This document shows positions 8,713 to 17,726 of a stretch of DNA of 64,000 nucleotides, one piece after another. Each line of letters begins with the position of its first letter. Position 1 is the stretch's first letter. The notes beneath the pieces were generated by a model. The model was not told the DNA's origin, made no database searches, and was given only the letters and a program-made list of their open reading frames with translations. Position numbers and translations under genes: made by a program. The stretch comes from Blattabacterium sp. (Blattella germanica) str. Bge (GTDB lineage: Bacteria > Bacteroidota > Bacteroidia > Flavobacteriales > Blattabacteriaceae), in the NCBI RefSeq assembly GCF_000022605.2, contig NC_013454.1, positions 558,001-622,000 of the forward strand, given 5' to 3'.

Positions 8713-10166
8713 AATAATTTATCATCATGAAATGGAATCCCTATGGAGGATAATTCCTCGCGGATTTTATCCGATACTATCCAATTTTTTTGTTTTCTTG
8801 CTTCTGCACGGAATTTTATCAATCTTTTGACAAGTATTTTCAATTTTTTTTCAGAAGAATTTGTTTTTTGTTCTTGGTCTTGAAGACCAAGAATATCAAA
8901 AACAAAATAAGTCATATATTTTTTCAATAAATAAGATTTTTCTATCTCATTCAAAGAATTGATAACATGAGTAGCTTTAAATAAATGAGAAATCAATAGA
9001 GGAATGTTAAAATCGTCATCGATTGCTTTATAACAATCTTTAATCCAATCATACACATTAAAAACATTATGATTTTTTTTTGATATATTTGGATCAAAAT
9101 TTTTTAATTTATTTATAGCTTTCATGATTTTATTATATCCCTTTTCTGCATTCATGAGTCCTTCTTTAGAAAAATCCATGACGCTTCTATAATGGGATTG
9201 TAAAATAAAAAATCTAAGAATACTAGGAGAAAAAGGTTTTTTATAAAATTGAATGACATCTTTTAAAATCAAAAAATTTCCTGTGGATTTACTCATTTTT
9301 TTTCCATTTAAAGTTAACATATTGGTATGCATCCAATAATGTGCAAGATAGCTTTTGTTATAAATAGCTGTAGCTTGTGCTAATTCACATTCATGATGAG
9401 GAAATTTGAGATCGATCCCCCCTCCGTGAATATCAAAAGTGACTCCTAAATATTTTGTACTCATAGCAGTACATTCTATATGCCAACCAGGAAATCCTTT
9501 TCCCCATGGAGAATTCCAACTCATAATATGGCCAGAATGAGCTCTTTTCCAAAGAGAAAAAATCTTGTGGATTACGTTTTTCTCCTGAAAATTGAATTCT
9601 TTATTAAAAAGTTTATCGATTTTGTTTTTACTAAGAATTCCGTAAGAATATAATTTTCCATATTCTTTCAAATTAAAATAAACAGAACCGTTTATTTCAT
9701 ATGCTAAATTTTTAGCAATTAACTTTTCAATCATATCTATTTGTTCTATGATATGACCCGTAGCTGTAGGCTCTATGTTTGGAGGTTGAACATTTAAAAT
9801 ATTTAATAAATTATGAAAAGAAAGAGTATATTTTTGAACAATTTCCATAGGTTCAAGTCCTTCAATTCGAGATTTTTTAGAAATTTTATCTTCTAAATCA
9901 TTTTCTTCATTTTCTAAATGGCCAACGTCGGTAATGTTTCTAACATAACGAACTTTATAACCTAAATGTTTTAAATAGCGAAAAACAACATCAAATGATA
10001 TGAAAGTACGACAATTTCCCAAATGTAAATGATTGTAAACTGTAGGCCCACAAACATAAATTCCTACATATTCCTCATGAATCGGTTTAAATAATTCTTT
10101 TTTCCCTGTTAAGGAATTATATATTTTTAAATTGTTTCGTCCATAATTTATTTCTCTCATTTCCAT
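8709..10166 (-). CDS. cysS: Cysteinyl-tRNA synthetase
   Basis: Charges tRNA(Cys); class I synthetase that selects cysteine with an active-site zinc. The 485-residue protein carries the HIGH-type motif in CGPTVYNHLHLGN (about residue 38) and KMSKS in GKKMSKSTGN (about 290). Zinc ligands are recognisable as the cysteine of VCGPTVY, the cysteine of WHIECTAMS and the HHECE histidine and glutamate. An ATG two codons downstream (MREINYG) could also be the start. folE ends 3 bases upstream on the same strand, so the two are probably co-transcribed. Confidence 0.97.
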   Translation of the reverse strand: MEMREINYGRNNLKIYNSLTGKKELFKPIHEEYVGIYVCGPTVYNHLHLGNCRTFISFDVVFRYLKHLGYKVRYVRNITDVGHLENEENDLEDKISKKSRIEGLEPMEIVQKYTLSFHNLLNILNVQPPNIEPTATGHIIEQIDMIEKLIAKNLAYEINGSVYFNLKEYGKLYSYGILSKNKIDKLFNKEFNFQEKNVIHKIFSLWKRAHSGHIMSWNSPWGKGFPGWHIECTAMSTKYLGVTFDIHGGGIDLKFPHHECELAQATAIYNKSYLAHYWMHTNMLTLNGKKMSKSTGNFLILKDVIQFYKKPFSPSILRFFILQSHYRSVMDFSKEGLMNAEKGYNKIMKAINKLKNFDPNISKKNHNVFNVYDWIKDCYKAIDDDFNIPLLISHLFKATHVINSLNEIEKSYLLKKYMTYFVFDILGLQDQEQKTNSSEKKLKILVKRLIKFRAEARKQKNWIVSDKIREELSSIGIPFHDDKLF

Positions 10167-10169
10167 TTT

Positions 10170-10856
10170 TTAAGAAATTCCAATGTGATGAAGAAATTCT
10201 CTTCTAATTTCTGAATTTTTTTTGAAAGATCCTACTAATTCCGTTGTTACTGTACTACTATCTATATCTCGAATTCCACGAGAATTGACACATAAGTGTT
10301 TTGCTTTTATTACACAAGCAACATCTTGTGTTTTTAACATTTTTTGTAAAGATTCGACAATTTGCATAGTCAAACGTTCTTGAACTTGTGGTCTTTTTGC
10401 ATAAAAATTCACAATTCTATTAATTTTAGAAAGTCCAATAACCTTTCCATTAGAAATATAACCAACATGAGCTTTTCCGACAATAGGAAGAAAATGATGT
10501 TCACAAGTCGAGTAAACTGTTATATTTTTTTCTATCAACATTTGATTGTATTTATATTTATTATCAAAAATAGAAAGGGTCGGAGTATTTTTAGGGTTAA
10601 GACCACTAAATATTTCTTGAATAAACATTTTAGCCACACGTTTGGGAGTGCGACGTAAACTATCATCATTCATATCTAAACCTAATGTTTCCATAATCTG
10701 GAAAAAATGTTCTTCTATTTTTTCAATTTTTTCTTCATCATTCATCAAAAAATTATTTTTTTGTGAAATACTTTTACTATTGACTAAATTATTATTATTC
10801 AAAATATAATTTTGATCAGTGTTTTTTAAAATTTTTTTCTGTTTTTCTTTCATCAT
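10170..10856 (-). CDS. folE: GTP cyclohydrolase I (type IA)
   Basis: Converts GTP to 7,8-dihydroneopterin triphosphate, the first step of folate/pterin synthesis. The catalytic domain (about residues 45-228) is complete: TLGLDMNDDSLRRTPKR, the zinc/catalytic motif STCEHHFLPIVGKAHVGYI, the RPQVQERLT segment and the second zinc cysteine in AKHLCVNSRGIRD. About 40 N-terminal residues are Asn/Lys-rich low complexity and probably disordered. The downstream partner is cysS. A -7 box lies about 35 bases upstream. Confidence 0.96.
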   Translation of the reverse strand: MMKEKQKKILKNTDQNYILNNNNLVNSKSISQKNNFLMNDEEKIEKIEEHFFQIMETLGLDMNDDSLRRTPKRVAKMFIQEIFSGLNPKNTPTLSIFDNKYKYNQMLIEKNITVYSTCEHHFLPIVGKAHVGYISNGKVIGLSKINRIVNFYAKRPQVQERLTMQIVESLQKMLKTQDVACVIKAKHLCVNSRGIRDIDSSTVTTELVGSFKKNSEIRREFLHHIGIS

Positions 10857-10890
10857 AAAATGAACTTAATCCATGCCGAGCATAGGTAGA

Positions 10891-10898
10891 CAAAGTTA
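10891..10898 (-). promoter_or_regulatory. Bacteroidota -7 box for folE-cysS
   Basis: The minus strand reads TAACTTTG, matching TAnnTTTG, in the 61-base spacer between nadE and folE. The predicted start near 10884 leaves a leader of about 28 bases. The leader holds the least AT-rich stretch of the spacer (around 10872-10890), but no tRNA-like or riboswitch fold could be made out. Confidence 0.5.
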
Positions 10899-10917
10899 CG
10901 AAGTTGTACTTTTATTT

Positions 10918-11694
10918 TTATTTCAGAAAGGAAGGAATTTTGCAAACAGGAATAAGTATCATTTTGTGCTTATTTTTTTGATTTAAGATTTTATATTTTT
11001 TGAAAATATCGTATTCTTTTTCTTTATAAAAGTTAGAACCTTTTTTTTTTGTTATTTTCATAGCCCACTCCAATTGTTCATAACTAGCTCCTAGTTGCTC
11101 TTCATCCGATCGTTGATCTTCCCAAAGTCCATCCATAGGTTTTACTTTTTGAATTTCTTCTGCAATATTTAATTCTTTGGCAAGAAAACGAACTTCACTT
11201 TTAGTTAAATCTGCTATAGGGTGTAAATCGACTCCACCATCTCCATATTTTGTAAAAAAACCTACCCCAAAATCTTCCACTTTATTTCCAGTTCCAACAA
11301 CAAGATAATTTTTCATGTTAGCGTAGTAGTATAAAGTTAACATTCTCAAACGAGCTTGAACATTAGCTAATGCTAAAGAGGATTTTTCATTTTTTTTTTC
11401 AATGATATGACAAAAAGAAGTAAATAAAATTGATAAATCTTTTTTGAGATAAGAAACGTTTGAAAATTTATCAGTTAAAAATTTTGCATGTTTTATAGAT
11501 AAACAATTTTTTCTATTTTCTAAAATAGGCATTTCTAGTATGATGGTAGGAAATTTAGTCATAGACACTAAACAAGAAGTTACGGAAGAATCTATTCCTC
11601 CAGATATTCCAATTATAAAACCATTTGATTGAGATTTATGAATATATTCTTTTAACCAGGATATAATATATTTGATTATCTTTTTTGTTTTCAT
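10918..11694 (-). CDS. nadE: NH3-dependent NAD+ synthetase
   Basis: Amidates nicotinic acid adenine dinucleotide to NAD+, using ammonia and ATP. The 258-residue protein is the short, single-domain form without a glutaminase domain. It carries the ATP-pyrophosphatase P-loop SGGIDSS near residue 30, the VVGTGNKVEDFGVGFFTKYGDGG segment and a DLTKSEVR motif. The ammonia-using form suits a symbiont recycling host nitrogen, although that link is inference. It is divergent from tsaB with only 20 bases between their start codons. Confidence 0.95.
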   Translation of the reverse strand: MKTKKIIKYIISWLKEYIHKSQSNGFIIGISGGIDSSVTSCLVSMTKFPTIILEMPILENRKNCLSIKHAKFLTDKFSNVSYLKKDLSILFTSFCHIIEKKNEKSSLALANVQARLRMLTLYYYANMKNYLVVGTGNKVEDFGVGFFTKYGDGGVDLHPIADLTKSEVRFLAKELNIAEEIQKVKPMDGLWEDQRSDEEQLGASYEQLEWAMKITKKKGSNFYKEKEYDIFKKYKILNQKNKHKMILIPVCKIPSFLK

Positions 11695-11714
11695 TATTTA
11701 TAGAAAAAATTTAT

Positions 11715-12350
11715 ATGTCTTTAATTCTAAATTTAGAAACTTCTACTAAAAACTGTTCAGTAAGTATAGCCAAAAACGGAATATGCATAGTTTATGTAGA
11801 AGAATGTTCAAAAAAATATTTCCATTCAGAAAAATTACATACATTTATACAATATGCTACAGAAATTTCTAAAATACGTCTTAAAGATTTAAAATCTGTT
11901 TGTGTCAGTAAAGGGCCAGGTTCGTATACTTCTTTAAGAATCGGCTTATCGGCAGCTAAAGGTTTGTGTTATTCTTTAGAAATTCCTTTATTATCTGTAG
12001 ATTCTTTAACCATTATGAGTCAAAAAATAAATATAAAAAGTGGATTTTTGATTCCAATGATACATGCTAAATCGGATTTATTTTATACTTCATTATTCAA
12101 TAAATCAAAGAAGAGATTGAGTTCGATTTTGATAAAAAAAATTCATGACGATTTTTTTACATATTTAACAAAAAGTGAAAAGATATATTTTATAGGTAAT
12201 ATTGATTTTTTTGGTGAAAAATTATTTTCTAATAACAGGTTTTTTACTAAAGTTTATCCATCTGCAATGGATATGTCTTTCATTTCCTACGTTAAATTTT
12301 GTAATAAAAAATTCGACGACATTGAAAAATTGACCCCTTCTTATTTCTAA
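11715..12350 (+). CDS. tsaB: tRNA t6A synthesis protein TsaB
   Basis: Partner of TsaD in forming N6-threonylcarbamoyladenosine at position 37 of ANN-decoding tRNAs. The 211-residue protein has the actin-like N-terminal half: ILNLETSTKNCSVSIA, the KGPGSYTSLRIGLSAAKGL motif and the PLLSVDSL segment. The C-terminal half is shortened and poorly conserved. The start is placed at the ATG at 11715; the frame is open to 11685, but that would overlap nadE and add residues with no family similarity. tsaD is at the far end of this window. Confidence 0.92.
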   Translation: MSLILNLETSTKNCSVSIAKNGICIVYVEECSKKYFHSEKLHTFIQYATEISKIRLKDLKSVCVSKGPGSYTSLRIGLSAAKGLCYSLEIPLLSVDSLTIMSQKINIKSGFLIPMIHAKSDLFYTSLFNKSKKRLSSILIKKIHDDFFTYLTKSEKIYFIGNIDFFGEKLFSNNRFFTKVYPSAMDMSFISYVKFCNKKFDDIEKLTPSYF

Positions 12351-12382
12351 TTTATAGAATAATGATTTAAATCCATAATTTT

Positions 12383-13312
12383 TTGAAAAAGATCATTAGA
12401 ATTGGAACACGAAACAGTCCTTTAGCTGTTTTTCAAGCACAAAAAGTTCAAAAATTACTTAAAAAAGAAGGATATTTTTCTCACTTATTTAAAATAAAAT
12501 CTGAAGGAGATTTGATTCAAAATGTTCCTATTCATGCTTTAAAACATGTAGGAGTTTTTACAAAAAAATTAACTAATATTATGCTTTCAGGAGAAATTGA
12601 TATGGCTGTTCATTCTTTAAAAGATGTTCCTATTAATTTACCTGAAGGAATTATTTTATCTGCTTTTTTAAAAAGAGAAAGTTTTTTTGACTCACTAGTG
12701 TATAAAGGGTCTAGTGATTTTTTATATGATCCAAAAATTCATGCAGTGATAGCTACTGGAAGTATTAGAAGAAGTGCTTTTTGGAAAAATCGCTATCCAC
12801 ATCATGGATTGATTGATTTAAGAGGAAATATAAATACTAGATTGAAAAAATTACAAAATAGTTCTTGGAAAGGCGCTCTTTTTGCTCAAGTTGGGTTGGA
12901 ACGTTTAGGAATATTAAATAATTTTAAATGTTTGAATTGTAAAATTTTAGATTGGATGATTCCTTCTCCAGGACAAGGGATCATTGTAGTATCGACTCTT
13001 GAAAAGAAAGATTCAATCAATTCTTTAATTAAAAAATTAGATGATATAGAAACCAGATTGTCTGCGAATATTGAACGTCAGTTTTTAAAAACTTTAGGAG
13101 GAGGATGTATCAGTCCAATAGGAGCTCATGCCAAGATAAAAAATAAAATAATTTATTTTACTGGAATGTTGCTCAGTTTAGACGGAATGCATAAAATAAA
13201 AAAAACTAGAATAGGGACTAATTATGACCTAATTGGATTTCAATGTGCTGAAGAAATTTTAAAAGAAGGAGGAAGAGAAATATTAGAGGGAATAAAAAAC
13301 AATATTTCATAA
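12383..13312 (+). CDS. hemC: Porphobilinogen deaminase (hydroxymethylbilane synthase)
   Basis: Polymerises four porphobilinogens into hydroxymethylbilane. The 309-residue protein begins with KKIIRIGTRNSPLAVFQAQKV, has the HSLKDVP motif near residue 77 and the GSIRRSAF segment. The dipyrromethane-cofactor cysteine lies in GGGCISPIGAHA near residue 235. The start codon is TTG: an in-frame TAA at 12368 leaves no ATG before the conserved N-terminus. It is first in a tight same-strand run hemC-trkH-trkA-hemD. Confidence 0.95.
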   Translation: MKKIIRIGTRNSPLAVFQAQKVQKLLKKEGYFSHLFKIKSEGDLIQNVPIHALKHVGVFTKKLTNIMLSGEIDMAVHSLKDVPINLPEGIILSAFLKRESFFDSLVYKGSSDFLYDPKIHAVIATGSIRRSAFWKNRYPHHGLIDLRGNINTRLKKLQNSSWKGALFAQVGLERLGILNNFKCLNCKILDWMIPSPGQGIIVVSTLEKKDSINSLIKKLDDIETRLSANIERQFLKTLGGGCISPIGAHAKIKNKIIYFTGMLLSLDGMHKIKKTRIGTNYDLIGFQCAEEILKEGGREILEGIKNNIS

Positions 13313-13349
13313 ATTTTTTCAATCTAGTATTTATATTTCCTCAAAAACC

Positions 13350-15098
13350 ATGATTCAAATTAAATTCCGAAATCTTTTAGAGATCGCTACTCCAATTATA
13401 TTTTTTTATATCATTGTTTCTTTAGGATGGAAAACTTTCCGTTTTTTTAATGCAGAAATTATTATAAGCATAACACTAACAATAAGTGTTTTACATTTTT
13501 TCCTTCTTTTTGATAAAAGTTTAAAAAAGAATTATAAATCTATGATTTTTCTATCTTTTTTTATATTGCTGATTTTTCTTCTTTTTTCTTTTGGAAAAAT
13601 ATTTCTATGCAATTCAGGAAAAATTACAGATGATGTAAAAATATCTTTATTAATTAGTTTGATTTTATATATACTGATTCGTGTAACTTATTTTATGCGT
13701 ATAGTATACGTGAAAATACATAATCCTGCTTTTATATTTATTATAAGTTTTGTCTTTTTATCTTTTTTGGGATCTTTTTTATTAATGCTTCCAGCATCTA
13801 CAGTAAAACAAATATCATTTATAGATGCTTTATTTACTTCTACAAGTGCTGTATGTGTTACAGGATTAGTGGTATTGGATACAGCTAAAGATTTTACTTT
13901 TTTAGGAAAAGTAATTATACTTATTTTAGTTGAGTTAGGAGGATTAGGGATTTTAACTATAACTTCTTTTTTTAGTTATTTTTTTAGAGATGGTTTTTCT
14001 TTTAAAGAAGCTATTTTCATTAGCAATTTTTTAAATACAAAGACGACAAGTAACGTTCTTAGTTTAGCAGTAAAAGTAGTCTTGTTCACTCTAACAGTAG
14101 AATTTATAGGTACTTTATTAATTTATTTTTCCATTAAGGATAAAAATACATTAGAGTCTGATAGTCCTCTATTTTTCTCTATTTTTCATTCTATATCCGC
14201 TTTTTGTAATAGTGGATTTTCTACTCTTAGTCAAGGACTTTACTCGCAATCTGTAAGATTTAATTATTTGTTACAACTGATTATTGCTTGTTTATTGATA
14301 TTGGGAGGAATAGGTTTCAATATTTTATTTAATTTTTTTACATATATATGGTTAACTATCAAAAAATGTTTTTATAGAATTTTTAAAGATGAATACTTTC
14401 GTTCTCCTGCACATGTAGTTACTTTAAATACACAAATTGTTGTAATAACAACTCTTTTTTTACTTTCTTTTGGAACTATTTTTTATTACATTAGTGAATA
14501 TCATTCTTCTCTTTCAGAACATTCTTCTTTTTATGGAAAATGGATTGCTTCATTTTTTTCATCCGCAACATCAAGAACGGCGGGTTTTCATGTACTCAAT
14601 ATGAATAGTTTCGCACCAGTTACTGTTTTTTTTACAATTTTTTTAATGTGGATAGGGGCATCTCCCGCTTCTACTGGTGGAGGAATTAAAACTAGCACTT
14701 TTGCATTAGCTTTAATGAATATTGTTTCTTTATCTAGAGGAAAAAATAGATTAGAAATACAAAGAAAAGAAATATCTTCAGAGTCTATTCGATTGGCTTT
14801 TTCAATTATTATGTTATCATTAATTGTAATATACATAAGTATTTTAATTATTATTTTTTTGGATCCTAAAGAAAACATTTTATCTATTTCTTTTGAAGTT
14901 TTTTCTGCTTTTTCTACAGCAGGTTTATCTTTAGGAATTACTTCTAGTTTGTCAAATGGAAGTAAATTAGTTTTAATATGTTTAATGTTATTAGGAAGAA
15001 TAGGAGTATTCAACGTAATGATTGGATTATTAAAAAAAAATAAAATTAGTTCTCATTATTATTACAGATATCCTAAAGGAAATATTCTTATCAATTGA
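13350..15098 (+). CDS. trkH: Trk/Ktr potassium uptake channel subunit
   Basis: Integral membrane potassium-translocating subunit of the SKT superfamily. The 582-residue protein is strongly hydrophobic and has the four pore-loop repeats with selectivity-filter glycines: SAVCVTGL (about 168), SAFCNSGFSTL (about 290), ATSRTAGFHV (about 410) and AFSTAGLSLG (about 528). About 130 extra residues at the N-terminus form additional hydrophobic helices, as in flavobacterial TrkH. The regulatory subunit trkA follows after 19 bases, giving a complete two-gene system. Confidence 0.94.
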   Translation: MIQIKFRNLLEIATPIIFFYIIVSLGWKTFRFFNAEIIISITLTISVLHFFLLFDKSLKKNYKSMIFLSFFILLIFLLFSFGKIFLCNSGKITDDVKISLLISLILYILIRVTYFMRIVYVKIHNPAFIFIISFVFLSFLGSFLLMLPASTVKQISFIDALFTSTSAVCVTGLVVLDTAKDFTFLGKVIILILVELGGLGILTITSFFSYFFRDGFSFKEAIFISNFLNTKTTSNVLSLAVKVVLFTLTVEFIGTLLIYFSIKDKNTLESDSPLFFSIFHSISAFCNSGFSTLSQGLYSQSVRFNYLLQLIIACLLILGGIGFNILFNFFTYIWLTIKKCFYRIFKDEYFRSPAHVVTLNTQIVVITTLFLLSFGTIFYYISEYHSSLSEHSSFYGKWIASFFSSATSRTAGFHVLNMNSFAPVTVFFTIFLMWIGASPASTGGGIKTSTFALALMNIVSLSRGKNRLEIQRKEISSESIRLAFSIIMLSLIVIYISILIIIFLDPKENILSISFEVFSAFSTAGLSLGITSSLSNGSKLVLICLMLLGRIGVFNVMIGLLKKNKISSHYYYRYPKGNILIN

Positions 15099-15117
15099 TG
15101 AATATATATAAATAAAC

Positions 15118-15804
15118 ATGAAGATAATAATTATTGGGTTAGGAAACTTTGGAAGATCTTTAGCTCTTAATTTAACAGATAATGGACACGAAGTTTTTGG
15201 TATAGATCATAAAATGGAGAAAGTAGATTTATTAAAAGATCATATAGCAAATGTCGTGTGTATGGATGCGAATAATGAAGCAGCTTATAAAGTTTTGCCT
15301 GTTCAGCAAGCCGATTTAGGAATTGTGGCTATTGGAGAAAACGAAGGTTCATCAATAGTCACTACGGCTATACTTAAAAAATATAAAAATCTTAGAATAG
15401 TAAGTAGATCTTTATCAAAGATACATGATACCATATTAGAAGCTATGGGAATCAATGATGTTGTCCATCCAGAACAGGATGCAGCTTTTAGGTTAACTAA
15501 ACAAATATCTTTTAATTATGCTTTAGATTATTTTAGAGTGGATAACAAACACTCTATAGCAGAAGTTTTTTCTCCATCTTCTTTTAGTGGAAAATCTGTT
15601 AAAAGTTTAAAATTAACTCAAAAATATTCTGTTTCTTTAATTACCGTTATACGAGATCTCAAAAATCCTATGTCTTCCAAAGGAAATTCCACAAGAAAAG
15701 TTATTGGATTAGTTACAGGTGATACCGTTTTGCAAAAAGGGGATATATTAACTCTTTTTGGTTCTAACAAATCTATAATGAATTTTGTGAAAGATCAAAA
15801 CTAA
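15118..15804 (+). CDS. trkA: Potassium uptake regulatory subunit (KtrA/TrkA, RCK domains)
   Basis: Cytoplasmic gating ring protein for the TrkH/KtrB channel. The 228-residue protein has one RCK_N Rossmann domain starting IIIGLGNFGRSLALNL, with the acidic residue in FGIDHK at the end of the second strand, and one RCK_C domain (about residues 140-225). This is the single-unit KtrA architecture rather than the doubled TrkA of enterobacteria. In other bacteria RCK_C domains of KtrA bind c-di-AMP; that is family knowledge, not visible here. It lies between trkH (19-base spacer) and hemD (13-base spacer). Confidence 0.93.
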   Translation: MKIIIIGLGNFGRSLALNLTDNGHEVFGIDHKMEKVDLLKDHIANVVCMDANNEAAYKVLPVQQADLGIVAIGENEGSSIVTTAILKKYKNLRIVSRSLSKIHDTILEAMGINDVVHPEQDAAFRLTKQISFNYALDYFRVDNKHSIAEVFSPSSFSGKSVKSLKLTQKYSVSLITVIRDLKNPMSSKGNSTRKVIGLVTGDTVLQKGDILTLFGSNKSIMNFVKDQN

Positions 15805-15817
15805 AACGAGTTAAACA

Positions 15818-16492
15818 ATGATTAATATTCTTATGACGAAATCTGTGGATTTTTCTATTTTTTCAAAAAAATATTTTTTTATTCAATCTTATGATTTTCT
15901 ATCAATAAAATATTCGAAATTGTATAAAAGACCTATTTTAAATAATCAGTTAATATTTACTAGTTATAACGGAGTTAAAGGTTTTTTATACAATTTCGAA
16001 TATTGTTTTTTTCGAAAAAAGATATATGTGGTAGGAGAAAAAACATTTTTTTTTCTCAAGAAACACTTTCCTTATTGTTTTTTTTTTCAAAAAGATTATG
16101 TTCAAGATATAATAGAAGAAATTATAAAAACAAAATCTAATCAATACTACGATTGGTTTTGTGGAAATAAAAATATTTTTAATCAAGATATTAATTTTTT
16201 CAAAGAAAAGAATATCAATCGATATGAAGTTTATAAAACATTTTTAATTCCTAGAAAAATAAAAAATTTATCCGATTACCATGGAATCATTTTTTTTAGT
16301 CCTTCTGGGGTACAATCTTTTTTTTTGAATAATAAAATAGAAAATAATACAAAAACCGAAATTTTTGCTATAGGAAAAACCACAGCTAAATTCATTTCAA
16401 ATTTTTTGCATAAAAAAATATGGATTCCTAAAAAACCTTCTTTAAAAGAAGTTTTTACTCTTGTAAAAAATTTTTATGATGTTTACATATAA
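15818..16492 (+). CDS. hemD: Uroporphyrinogen-III synthase
   Basis: Closes and inverts ring D of hydroxymethylbilane to give uroporphyrinogen III. HemD is poorly conserved; the call rests on length (224 residues), two-lobed similarity (FTSYNGVKGF in the first lobe, FFSPSGVQSFF and EIFAIGKTTAKFI in the second) and association with hemC. The protein is rich in Phe, Lys and Asn, reflecting AT pressure. Its last 10 bases overlap the end of convergent actF. Confidence 0.85.
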   Translation: MINILMTKSVDFSIFSKKYFFIQSYDFLSIKYSKLYKRPILNNQLIFTSYNGVKGFLYNFEYCFFRKKIYVVGEKTFFFLKKHFPYCFFFQKDYVQDIIEEIIKTKSNQYYDWFCGNKNIFNQDINFFKEKNINRYEVYKTFLIPRKIKNLSDYHGIIFFSPSGVQSFFLNNKIENNTKTEIFAIGKTTAKFISNFLHKKIWIPKKPSLKEVFTLVKNFYDVYI

Positions 16493-17724
16493 GGATATTT
16501 GTATTTCTTACTTTCCTGAAAAAAAGGATTTCCTGTAGAAGAAGCGGAATTTAATTCTTCTAAATTAGAAAACAAAATATAACTGAAAAAACCACCTATC
16601 AATAATAGAGAACCTATTTCAGATATTCCAAACTTTATTCCTACATCTGGAGCTATTAAATTGTATATATCTATATAGTGTCCAATGAGTAAAATTAAAG
16701 ACACTGTAAATACAATTTTATGGTTAGCTTTATTTTTACTACTTATTAATCCTAAGAAAGGAATTATAAAATTAGGAATGAGCATCCAAAAATGAATGGA
16801 ATTATACATTTCTTCTCTTTTTAAAAAATAGGAAATTTCTTCTGGAACATTTCCGTACCAATAAAGTAAAAATTGTGAAAACCAAAGATAACTCCACAAT
16901 AAACTACTAGAAAATAAATATTTACTCAAATCGTGTAAGTGACTTTTTTTAAACCAAGGAAGAAATCCTTTTTGATTTAGATAAATGGCTATTATTGTAA
17001 CAGTTCCTATTCCTGTTACGATATAACTGCTCAAAACATACCAGCTAAATAAAGTGCTAAACCAATGTGGATTTAAAGACATAATCCAGTCCCATGCCAT
17101 AAATATAGAAATAATAGAAAAAAATATAATAAAAATAACAGATATAAAATTCAATTTTTTATAATCATTCAAAGAATGTGTTTTATCTAATGAATAAGAT
17201 ATTTTTTTAATTTTTGAATAAAAAAAACTGCATACGAATCCATAAATAATGGATCTTATTAAAAAAAAAGGAATATTTAAAAACAATTTTTTGCTGGCTA
17301 TAATTTTATCATATTTTACAGAATTAGGATCAAATAAATTGGAATCCATCCAATGAAACATATGGATAAAATTTATTGTATTTAACAATAAAATGATAAA
17401 AATCATGAAACATCCATATGGAATAAAAGAAGCTACTTTCTCCATGATAGGATGAAGAATTACAGACCATCCTGATTTGGATACGTTTTGGATCCCTAAA
17501 AAAAATAGAGAACCTAAAGAGATAGAAGTAAAATAAAAAATAGAAATATATAGACCTGTCCAAGGATTATTTTTTTTTTCTTCATATTTTATTTTTTCTA
17601 TGTTGGAATTCAAAAAATTTTTATTCTTTTTTTCGAAAAAAGTTTTGTCCAAAAAAATTAAAATAAAACCTATAATCATTATAAGAATAATAATTTTTCT
17701 ATTGATTTTAGAAAATTTATACAT
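16483..17724 (-). CDS. actF: Alternative complex III subunit ActF (NrfD/PsrC-like)
   Basis: Membrane subunit of the quinol:cytochrome c oxidoreductase alternative complex III. The 413-residue protein has about ten predicted transmembrane segments, with HPIMEKVASFIPYG, MAWDWIMSLNPHWFST and a C-terminal LLLIGGFFSYILF segment that resemble ActF/ActC relatives. It follows actE after 2 bases and is the last gene of the cluster. The terminal oxidase genes that often follow in Bacteroidota are absent; the next gene is convergent hemD. Confidence 0.93.
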   Translation of the reverse strand: MYKFSKINRKIIILIMIIGFILIFLDKTFFEKKNKNFLNSNIEKIKYEEKKNNPWTGLYISIFYFTSISLGSLFFLGIQNVSKSGWSVILHPIMEKVASFIPYGCFMIFIILLLNTINFIHMFHWMDSNLFDPNSVKYDKIIASKKLFLNIPFFLIRSIIYGFVCSFFYSKIKKISYSLDKTHSLNDYKKLNFISVIFIIFFSIISIFMAWDWIMSLNPHWFSTLFSWYVLSSYIVTGIGTVTIIAIYLNQKGFLPWFKKSHLHDLSKYLFSSSLLWSYLWFSQFLLYWYGNVPEEISYFLKREEMYNSIHFWMLIPNFIIPFLGLISSKNKANHKIVFTVSLILLIGHYIDIYNLIAPDVGIKFGISEIGSLLLIGGFFSYILFSNLEELNSASSTGNPFFQESKKYKYPYM

Positions 17725-17726
17725 GT

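Noticed and set aside
10857-10917. Less AT-rich spacer between nadE and folE as a possible small RNA or tRNA
   Set aside because: No cloverleaf or stable hairpin could be built; it is better explained as a promoter plus leader.
14588-15013. 141-codon minus-strand frame within trkH
   Set aside because: Antisense shadow of the conserved pore-loop region of trkH; composition has no protein-family features.
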